Assembly: GCA_035772405.1 (NCBI GenBank)
Contig: JAYKKM010000048.1
Span: 3,399,501-3,463,500 of the forward strand
DNA: 64,000 bases
Direction: 5' to 3'
DNA from: Chrysogorgia sp. JL179-B06
Taxonomy: Eukaryota > Cnidaria > Anthozoa > Scleralcyonacea > Chrysogorgiidae
Below the pieces are notes generated by a model, which saw nothing but the letters and a program-made list of their open reading frames with translations, was not told where the DNA came from and did no database searches. Below, in pieces: positions 54,391-64,000 of the stretch. Position 1 is the first letter of the stretch, and every line of letters starts with the position of its first letter. The position numbers were made by a program, and so were the translations under genes.

Positions 54391-55197
54391 AATTAGGGAA
54401 CTTTAGCAAACACGACGACGATGTTTATTTTCTCACCACCAAAATGCTCTCACATCTTTGTGAGTTCCCACCATCCTAAAGACGTAAAAATGCTCAGATA
54501 GACGATGTAAACAGTGTACACATTACCCTTGGCATTACAAAAAATTCGTTCTCTTTGTTTTGAAGGACGCTGTCCTCCAGGTTTGCCGTCGTATTTGCTA
54601 AAGCTTCCTATTAATATAAATATTCCCAATTTCCCAATATTTCCTATTGAGGATTTTGACGCCATATTGCTTTTGCAAATATGACGTCATTGAGTCATTC
54701 TTTATCGGCAGTGGAGTTGTTTTGATGGCGATCACATAGTAATAGCTGTTGTGAATGCTCTTTGGAGAAAATTAGTCGAAATAAACTATTTAGTTCCTCA
54801 TGCAGGAAAGTAGAGGAGTTTCTTAGGCATAATACGAGATAGAATCAACCAATGACGTCATATTTGAGAAACCAATATGGCGTCGAAATTGGACAAACTC
54901 TCCAACTTCGACTAGCCATACCCTGTATCTTCTTAACTAAAGTCATAGGAATGCTGAAACTTTGGAAATAAACTAAAGTCAGTAAGATCTTTCATATGAA
55001 CTACATTTGTATTTTGGCTGCAGTATCCCTTTCAGCTCGAGATTGAGTTTCCCCTGAAGGTGGCCGCCAAATTTTTCTACCTTTTCGTGGCGCTATTTAA
55101 GTTCATTCACATCTTTAAAAGAATAGACGAATAGTGAAATAAATAATAAGCATAGTTAGGTAGCCCATTAAATGATGCTTTTAATAATAAAACATTA
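54391..55197. repeat. Intergenic region with an inverted pair
   Basis: gacgccatattgctt with aaatatgacgtcattga (54658-54692) and aatgacgtcatatttgaga with aatatggcgtcgaaa (54851-54892) are inverted, suggesting a decayed foldback element. No genes. Confidence 0.5.
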
Positions 55198-55667
55198 TTA
55201 AAGTTCCCATGACACGAAAATTAAGTTTGCCTTATTTGACAGAACACTTCAAATGACAGATTTTGAGGTTTTTCGTTTCCTTTCTTCGTTCTTGAGATAT
55301 TTTAGTTTGAATCATATGCAAATGACAATGGTGTGACGTACACGTGCATAATGGACTTATCGGAGATTGTTATTTATCTTTGCTAATATAAAACCAAATT
55401 TAATTTGAATGAAGCATGTGCGTGAGTGTTTCCAAAAACATGGAACTTGTAGAATTTCAAGTGATTTTGTGTGATAATAACAAATATATATAACCTTCTC
55501 CGATAAGTCATTATGCATCACACGATTGTCATTTGAATATAATACAAACTAAAATATCTCAAGAACGAAACAAGGAAACGAAAAACCTCAAAAGATGTTA
55601 CTCTGTCATTCATAAGTGTTCTTTCAAATAAGGCAAACATAATTTTCGTATCATACAGGCACTTTAA
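55198..55667. mobile_element. Family F TTAA foldback element
   Basis: TTAAAGTTCCCATGACACG at the left; tcatacaggcactttaa at the right. The arms are complementary through aagtttgccttatttga and tgagatattttagttt. TTAA on both sides; about 470 bp. Confidence 0.8.
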
Positions 55668-56001
55668 AGAATGAAGAGAGGATTTTAATATGTTCATTTA
55701 AAAGTGTTAAAAACACTTTATGAATTAATTAAAGGTCTCCGTCAAATATTGATTAGAAAACACTGTCTGTGTAGTTGTGTACAAATAAAAGTTGTTCGAC
55801 GAGAGTGGGTCGTGGTTCTATCATGTGAAGTGAAGATGCGATGTCTCCCGATAGAGAATGGGGTAGAATTTCCTTTCTCCAACCAATAACAAACACTTTC
55901 TCCAATACAATAACATGACCATTGCGTTATCTTGAAAGACAATGGAGCTCCCAAACCATCTCCCTCTATATTGAGATATTTTCAAATTTGAATTTAACAG
56001 G
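55668..56001. other. Intergenic sequence, unassigned
   Basis: Short frames only; no recognised features. Confidence 0.4.
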
Positions 56002-56440
56002 TACAGTATGTTGTAAAACATGGACTGTACTGGACTGGACTGGACTGATAAAACATGGACTGATAAAACATGGACAGATAAAACATGGACTGATAAAACA
56101 TGGACTGATAAAACATGGACAGATAAAACATGGACTGGTAAAACATGGAGGGTTAGGATCTTTGTTGTTTTGGGGTTAGCGATTATTTGTTATAAAACAT
56201 GGACTGGTAAAACATGTAACGTGTAGCTGTGAATGTATGATGCCTACATTAACAAATAATCCCTAACCCCAAAACAACAAAGATCCTAACCCTCCATTTT
56301 TACCAGTACATGTTTTATCAGTCCATGTTTTATCAGTCCATGTTTTACCTGTCCATGTTTATCAGTCCATGTTTTATCAGTCCATGTTTTATCAGTCCAG
56401 TCCAGTCAAGTCCATGTTTTACAACATGCCAATTTAACAG
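56002..56440. repeat. Large inverted repeat built on a 15-bp minisatellite
   Basis: Left arm: tggactgataaaaca repeats, then gggttaggatctttgttgtt. The right arm (about 56245-56430) is the inverse, ending in cagtccagtc and ttacaacatg. The arms are about 180 bp around a short loop near 56200-56235. Confidence 0.88.
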
Positions 56441-56724
56441 GCTTCGCATGCACGAACTAACCAATAGATTTATCGGTTGATACCCTAGGGAATTAATTTA
56501 AATACCAATGCCAGCTTGTATAATACATTATTACATCCAAGGTCGGCGAAGAAGAAGGCAATGTTTTATCGGTGTAACTTGTTGAAGTATACAGATCTGG
56601 AAAGGTGTCTTTACAGCTGCAAAAGGATGTCAATACTAAAAGACCTTTAGGTAATGAACACTTTATCTTTGCTGTGTTTTCATGTTCTGTGATTTTAAAG
56701 AATTAAGAAGGGAATATGTATTCT
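56441..56724. other. Intergenic sequence, unassigned
   Basis: Non-repetitive stretch between the inverted repeat and the satellite. Confidence 0.4.
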
Positions 56725-59700
56725 GTTAAAAATGGTCGAAAATAACCCCTTTACTTTTTCTGCTCATATTAATATCTAACCATTATTTAGGCTATATTTT
56801 CATATTTTAAGCTTATTTTGACAAGTTAAAAATGGTCGAAAATCGTCAAAAAGTTAAGGTTAACCCCTTTACTTTTTGACCAAATTTGTCCATTTTTGCC
56901 AAATGTTTAGATGTCCAAAAATGACTAACTTTACGCTAGTTTCTGCTCATATTAATACCTAAGGCATTATTTAGGCTATATTTTCATATTTTAAGCTTAT
57001 TTTGACAAGTTAAAAATGGTCGAAAATCGTCAAAAAGTTAAGGTTAATTCCTTTACTTTTTGACCAAATTTGTCCATTTTTGCCAAATGTTTAGATGTCC
57101 AAAAATGACTAACTTTACGCTAGTTTCTGCTCATATTAATACCTAAGGCATTATTTAGGCTATATTTTCATATTTTAAGCTTATTTTGACAAGTTAAAAA
57201 TGGTCGAAAATCGTCAAAAAGTTAAGGTTAACCCCTTTACTTTTTGTCCAAATTTGGCCATTTTTGCCAAATTTTTGAATGTCCAAAAATGACTACATTT
57301 ACGCTAGTTTCTGCTCATATTAATACCTAAGGCATTATTTAGGCTATATTTTCATATTTTAAGCTTATTTTGACAAGTTAAAAATGGTCGAAAATCGTCA
57401 AAAAGTTAAGGTTAACCCCTTTACTTTTTGTCCAAATTTGGCCATTTTTGCCAAATTTTTGAATGTCCAAAAATGACTAAATTTACGCTAGTTTCTGCTC
57501 ATATTAATACCTAAGGCATTATTTAGGCTATATTTTCATATTTTAAGCTTATTTTGACAAGTTAAAAATGGTCGAAAATCGTCAAAAAGTTAAGGTTAAC
57601 CCCTTTACTTTTTGTCCAAATTTGGCTATTTTTGCCAAATTTTTGAATGTCCAAAAATGACTAAATTTACGCTAGTTTCTGCTCATATTAATACCTAAGG
57701 CATTATTTAGGCTATATTTTCATATTTTAAGCTTATTTTGAGAAGTTAAAAATGGTCGAAAATCGTCAAAAAGTTAAGATTAACCCCTTTACTTTTTGTC
57801 CAAATTTGGCCATTTTTGCCAAATTTTTGGAATGTCCAAAAATGACTAAATTTACGCTAGTTTCTGCTCATATTAATACCTAAGGCATGATTTAGGCTAT
57901 ATTTTCATATGTTAAGCTTATTTTGACAAGTTAAAAATGGTCGAAAATCGTCAAAAGTTAAGGTTAACCCCTTTACTTTTTGTCCAAATTTGGCCATTTT
58001 AGCCAAATTTTTGAATGTCCAAAAATGACTAAATTTACGCTAGTTTCCAGCTCATATTAATACCTAAGCCATTATTTAGGCTATATTTTCATATTTTAAG
58101 CTTATTTTGACAAGTTAAAAATGGTCGAAAATCGTCAAAAAGTTAAGGTTAACCCCTTTACTTTTTGTCCAAATTTGGCCATTTTTGCCAAATTTTTGAA
58201 TGTCCAAAAATGACTAAATTTACGCTAGTTTTTCAGCTCATATTAATACCTAAGGCATTATTTAGGCTATATTTTCATATTTTAAGCCTTATTTTGACAA
58301 GTTAAAAATGGTCCGAAAATCGTCAAAAAGTAAAGTTTAACCCCTTTACTTTTTGTCCAAATTTGGCCATTTTTGCCAAATTTTTGGAATGTCCAAAAAT
58401 GACTAAATTTACGCTAGTTTCGGCTCATATTAATACCTAAGGCATTATTTAGGCTATATTTTCATATTTTAAGCTTATTTTGACAAGTTAAAAATGGTCG
58501 AAAATCGTCAAAAAGTTAAGGTTAACCCTTTACTTTTTGTCCAAATTTGGCCATTTTTGCCAAATTTTTGGAATGTCCAAAAATGACTACATTTACGCTA
58601 GTTTCTACTCATATTAATACCTAAGGCATTATTTAGGCTATATTTTCATATTTTAAGCTTATTTTGACAAGTTAAAAATGGTCGAAAATCGTCAAAAAGT
58701 TAAGGTTAACCCCTTTACTTTTTGTCCAAATTTGGCCATTTTTGCCAAATTTTTGAATGTCCAAAAATGACTAAATTTACGCTAGTTTCTGTCTCATATT
58801 AATACCTAAGGCATTATTTAGGCTATATTTTCATATTTTAAGCTTATTTTGAGAAGTTAAAAATGGTCGAAAATCGTCAAAAAGTTAAGGTTAACCCCTT
58901 TACTTTTTGTCCAAATTTGGCCATTTTTGCCAAATTTTTGAATGTCCAAAAATGACTAAATTTACGCTAGTTTCTGCTCATATTAATACCTAAGGCATTA
59001 TTTAGGCTATATTTTCATATTTTAAGCTTATTTTGACAAGTTAAAAATGGTCGAAAATCGTCAAAAAGTTAAGGTTAACCCCTTTACTTTTTGTCCAAAT
59101 TTGGCCATTTTTGCCAAATTTTTGAATGTCCAAAAATGACTAAATTTACGCTAGTTTCTGCTCATATTAATACCTAAGGCATTATTTAGGCTATATCTTC
59201 ATATGTTAAGCTGATTTTGACAAGTTAAAAATGGTCGAAAATCGTCAAAAAGTTAAGGTTAACCCCTTTACTTTTTGTCCAAATTTGGCCATTTTTGCCA
59301 AATTTTTGAATGTCCAAAAATGACTAAATTTACGCTCGTTTCTGCTAATATTAATACCTAAGTCATTATTTAGGCTATATTTTCATATTTTAAGATTATT
59401 TCGACGAGTTAAAAATGGTCGAAAATCGTCAAAAAGTTAAGGTTAACCCCTTTACTTTTTGTCCAAATTTGGCCATTTTTGCCAAATTTTTGAATGTCCA
59501 AAAATGACTAAATTAACGCTAGTTTCTGCTCATATTAATACCTAAGGCATTATTTAGGCTATATTTTCATATTTTAAGCTTATTTTGACTAGTTAAAAAT
59601 GGTCGAAAATCGTCCAAATTGTCCAAATTTGGCCATTTTTGCCAAATTTTTGAATGTCCAAAAATGACTAAATTTACGCTAGTTTCTGCTCATATTAATA

Positions 59701-62700
59701 CCTAAGGTATTATTTAGGCTATATTTTCATATTTTAAGCTTATTTTGACAAGTTAAAAATGGTCGAAAATCGTCAAAAAGTTAAGGTTAACCCCTTTACT
59801 TTTTGTCCAAATTTGGCCATTTTTGCCAAATTTTGGATGTCCAAAAATGACTAAAATTACGCTCGTTTCTGCTCATATTAATACCTAAGGCATTATTTAG
59901 GCTATATTTTTCATATTTTAAGCTTATTTTGACAATTTAAAAATGGTCGAAAATCGTCAAAAAGTTAAGGTTAACCCCTTTACTTTTTGTCCAAATTTGG
60001 CCATTTTTGCCAAATTTTTGAATGTCCAAAAATGACTAAATTTACGCTAGTTTCTGCTCATATTAATACCTAAGGCATTATTTAGGTTATATTTTCATAT
60101 TTTAAGCTTATTTTGAGAAGTTAAAAATGGTCGAAAATCGTCAAAAAGTTAAGATTAACCCCTTTACTTTTTGTCCAAATTTGGCCATTTTTGCCAAATT
60201 TTTGAATGTCCAAAAATGACTAAATTTACGCTCGTTTCTGCTCATATTAATACCTAAGTCATTATTTAGGCTATATTTTCATATTTTAAGCTTATTTCGA
60301 CGAGTTAAAAATGGTCGAAAATCGTCAAAAAGTTAAGGTTAACCCCTTTACTTTTTGTCCAAATTTGGCCATTTTTGCCAAATTTTTGAATGTCCAAAAA
60401 TGACTAAATTAACGCTAGTTTCTGCTCATATTAATACCTAAGGCATTATTTAGGCTATATTTTCATATTTTAAGCTTATTTTGACAAGTTAAAAATGGTC
60501 GAAAATCGTCCAAATTGTCCAAATTTGGCCATTTTTGCCAAATTTTTGAATGTCCAAAAATGACTAAATTTACGCTAGTTTCTGCTCATATTAATACCTA
60601 AGGTATTATTTAGGCTATATTTTCATATTTTAAGCTTATTTTGACAAGTTAAAAGTGGTCGAAAATCGTCAAAAAGTTAAGGTTAACCCCTTTACTTTTT
60701 GTCCAAATTTGGCCATTTTTGCCAAATTTTTGAATGTCCAAAAATGACTAAATTTACGCTCGTTTCTGCTCATATTAATACCTAAGTCATTATTTAGGCT
60801 ATATTTTCATATTTTAAGATTATTTCGACGAGTTAAAAATGGTCGAAAATCGTCAAAAAGTTAAGGTTAACCCCTTTACTTTTTGTCCAAATTTGGCCAT
60901 TTTTGCCAAATTTTTGAATGTCCAAAAATGACTAAATTTACGCTAGTTTCTGCTCATATTAATACCTAAGGCATTATTTAGGCTATATTTTCATATTTTA
61001 AGCTTATTTTGAGAAGTTAAAAATGGTCGAAAATCGTCAAAAAGTTAAGATTAACCCCTTTACTTTTTGTCCAAATTTGGCCATTTTTGCCAAATTTTTG
61101 AATGTCCAAAAATGACTAAATTTACGCTAGTTTCTGCTCATATTAATACCTAAGGCATTATTTAGGCTATATTTTCATATTTTAAGCTTATTTTGACAAG
61201 TTAAAAATGGTCGAAAATCGTCAAAAAGTTAAGGTTAACCCCTTTACTTTTTGTCCAAATTTGGCCATTTTTGCCAAATTTTTTGAATGGTCCAAAAATG
61301 ACTAAATTTACGCTAGTTTCTGCTCATATTAATACCTAAGGCATTATTTAGGCTATATTTTCATATTTTAAGCTTATTTTGACAAGATTAAAAATGGTCG
61401 AAAATCGTCAAAAAGTTAAGGGTTAACCCCTTTTACTTTTTGTCCAAATTTGGAGCCATTTTTGCCCAAATTTTTGAATGTCCCAAAAATGACTAAATTT
61501 ACGCTAGTTTCATCACTGCTCATCATTAATACCTAAGGCAATTATTTAGGCTATATTTTCATATTTTAAACGCTTATTTTGACAAGTTAAAAATGGTCCG
61601 AAAAAAATCGTCAAAAAGTTAAGATGTTAACACCCTTTAACTTTTTGTCCAAATTTGGCCAAATTTTTTGCCAAATATTTGAAAGTCCCAAAAATGACTA
61701 AATTTACGCTAGTTACTGCTCATCTAATACCTAAGGCATTATTTTAGGCTATATATTTCATAATTTAAGCTTATTTTGACAAGTTAAAAATGGTCGAAAA
61801 TCGTCAAAAAGTTAAGGTTAACCCCTTTACTTTTTGTTCCAAATTTGGCCATTTTTTTTGCCAAATTTTTGGAATGTCCAAAAATGACTAAAATTACGCT
61901 AGTTTCTGCTAAATATTAAATACCTAAGCAAGGCATTATTTAGGCTATATTTTCATATTTTAAGCTTATTTTGACAAGTTAAAAATGGTCGAAAATCGTC
62001 AAAAAGTTAAGGTTAACCCCTTTACTTTTTGTCCAAATTTGGCCATTTTTGCCAAATTTTTGGAATGTCCAAAAATGACTAAATTTACGCTAGTTTCTGC
62101 TCATATTAATACCTAAGGCATTATTTAGGCTATATTTTCATATTTTAAGCTTATTTTGACACGTTAAAAATGGTCGAAAATCGTCAAAAAGTTAAGGTTA
62201 ACCCCTTTACTTTTTGTCCAAATTTGGCCATTTTTGCCAAATTTTTGAATGTCCAAAAATGACTAAATTTACGCTAGTTTCTGCTCATATTAATACCTAA
62301 GGTATTATTTAGGCTATATTTTCATATTTTAAGCTTATTTTAACAAGTTAAAAATGGTCGAAAATCGTCAAGAAGTTAAGGTTAACCCCTTTACTTTTTG
62401 TCCAAATTTGGCCATTTTTGCCAAATTTTTGAATGTCCAAAAATGACTAAATTTACGCTAGTTTCTGCTCATATTAATACCTAAGGCATTATTTAGGCTA
62501 TATTTTCATATTTTAAGCTTATTTTGACAAGTTAAGAATGGTCGAAAATCGTCAAAAAGTTAACTTTACTTTTTGTCCAAATTTGGCCATTTTTGCCAAA
62601 TTTTTGAATGTCCAAAAATGACTAAATTTACGCTAGTTTCTGCTCATATTAATACCTAAGGCATTATTTAGGCTATATTTTCATATTTTAAGCTTATTTT

Positions 62701-64000
62701 GACAAGTTAAAAATGGTCGAAAATCGTCAAAAAGTTAAGGTTAACCCCTTTACTTTTTGTCCAAATTTGGCCATTTTTGCCAAATTTTTGAATGTCCAAA
62801 AATGACTAAATTTACGCTAGTTTCTGCTCATATTAATACCTAAGGTATTATTTAGGCTATATTTTCATATTTTAAGCTTATTTGGACAAGTTAAAAGTGG
62901 TCGAAAATCGTCAACTAACCCCTTTACTTTTTGTCCAAATTTGGCCATTTTTGCCAAATTTTTGAATGTCCAAAAATGACTAAATTTACGCTGTTTCTGC
63001 TCATATTAATACCTAAGGCATTATTTAGGCTATATTTTCATATTTTAAGCTTATTTTACAAGTTAAAAATGGTCGAAAATCGTCAAAAAGTTAAGGTTAA
63101 CCCCTTTACTTTTTGTCCAAATTTGGCCATTTTTGCCAAATTTTTGAATGTCCAAAAATGACTAAATTTACGCTAGTTTCTGCTCATATTAATACCTAAG
63201 GCATTATTTAGGCTATATTTTCATATTTTAAGCTTATTTTGACAAGTTAAAAATGGTCGAAAATCGTCAAAAAGTTAAGGTTAACCCCTTTACTTTTTGT
63301 CCAAATTTGGCCATTTTTGCCAAATTTTTGAATGTCCAAAAATGACTAAATTTACGCTAGTTTCTGCTCATATTAATACCTAAGGCATTATTTAGGCTAT
63401 ATTTTCATATTTTAAGCTTATTTTGACAAGTTAAAAATGGTCGAAAATCGTCAAAAAGTTAAGGTGTTAACCCTTTACTTTTTGTCCAAATTTGGCCATT
63501 TTTGCCAAATTTTTGAATGTCCAAAAATGACTAAATTTACGCTAGTTTCTGCTCATATTAATACCTAAGGCATTATTTAGGCTATATTTTCATATTTTAA
63601 GCTTATTTTGACAAGTTAAAAATGGTCGAAAATCGTCAAAAAGTTAAGGTTAACCCCTTTACTTTTTGTCCAAATTTGGCCATTTTTGCCAAATTTTTGA
63701 ATGTCCAAAAATGACTAAATTTACGCTAGTTTCTGCTCATATTAATACCTAAGGCATTATTTAGGCTATATTTTCATATTTTAAGCTTATTTTGACAAGT
63801 TAAAAATGGTCGAAAATCGTCAAAAAATTAAGGTTAACCCCTTTACTTTTTGTCCAAATTTGGCCATTTTTGCCAAATTTTTGGAATGTCCAAAAATGAC
63901 TAAATTTAACGCTAGTTTCTGCTCATATTAATACCTAAGGCATTATTTAGGCTATATTTTCATATTTTAAGCTTATTTTGACAAGTTAAAAATGGTCGAA
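56725..64000. repeat. 184-bp satellite DNA array, about 39-40 units, open at the window end
   Basis: The unit runs from ttaaaaatggtcgaaaatcg through ccaaatttggccattttt, tgtccaaaaatgactaa and ctgctcatattaatacctaa to cttattttgacaag. The period is exactly 184 bp in many units (59041 to 59225, for example). The first unit is shortened. Units are AT-rich, very similar, and non-coding. Unit length is in the range common for centromeric or pericentromeric satellites, but location is not shown. Confidence 0.97.
59335..61130. repeat. 896-bp higher-order repeat within the satellite
   Basis: Diagnostic variants recur 896 bp apart: acgctcgttt at 59335 and 60231, cctaagtcat at 59357 and 60253, aattaacgct around 59515 and 60411, a 24-bp deletion (cgtccaaattgtcc) at 59611 and 60507, cctaaggtat at 59701 and 60597, gagaag at 60115 and 61011. 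896 equals five 184-bp units minus 24. Confidence 0.9.

Noticed and set aside
62931..63161. 76-codon frame in the satellite
   Set aside because: Chance frame in the 184-bp repeat; neighbouring units do not preserve it.

Overview
The window is metazoan nuclear DNA. It is AT-rich and dense in introns and repeats. Three intron-containing genes lie on the + strand, all with GT-AG introns whose phases agree. The vertebrate-like APAF-1, the CHGN-type glycosyltransferase and repeat families I remember from coral and anemone genomes suggest a cnidarian, probably an anthozoan. I ran no search, so this is inference.

Layout. (1) 1149-8870: the 3' end of an immunoglobulin-superfamily gene. It has six one-domain exons, all entered in phase 1, and the last carries the stop; its 5' exons lie outside the window. 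(2) 13410-19954: a complete five-exon gene for a type II membrane glycosyltransferase with a PA14-like lumenal domain and a C-terminal CHGN catalytic domain (B4GALNT3/4-like, 742 aa). (3) 20937-53918: a complete 21-exon APAF-1 homologue (1346 aa). It has two tandem CARD exons, NB-ARC, winged helix, a helical region and 15 WD40 exons. Human APAF-1 has one CARD, so the second CARD exon is the most notable coding feature. (4) 53919-56720: repeat-rich DNA with no gene. (5) 56725-64000: a satellite array of about 184-bp units, running off the window and containing an 896-bp higher-order repeat.

Introns and spacers are full of mobile and simple repeats: several unrelated TTAA-bounded inverted-repeat elements, hAT-like and pogo/Tigger-like elements, LINE 3' ends, a Penelope-like GIY-YIG fragment between inverted terminal arms, two tRNA-derived SINE families, one 5S-rRNA-like SINE, and many micro- and minisatellites. 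Two sequences, 8069-8110 (-) and 18342-18383 (+), fold as complete type I hammerhead ribozymes with compensatory changes in stem I. The first sits inside an element bounded by direct repeats that also carries a tRNA-like promoter, as in retrozyme or Penelope-type circular-RNA retroelements. This is the best candidate for an under-described system here.

The three genes are not functionally linked. The Ig protein would act at the cell surface or outside the cell, the transferase in the Golgi, and APAF-1 in the cytosol as the caspase-activating apoptosome scaffold. Exon ends were set by eye from splice sites and reading phase; no transcript data were available.
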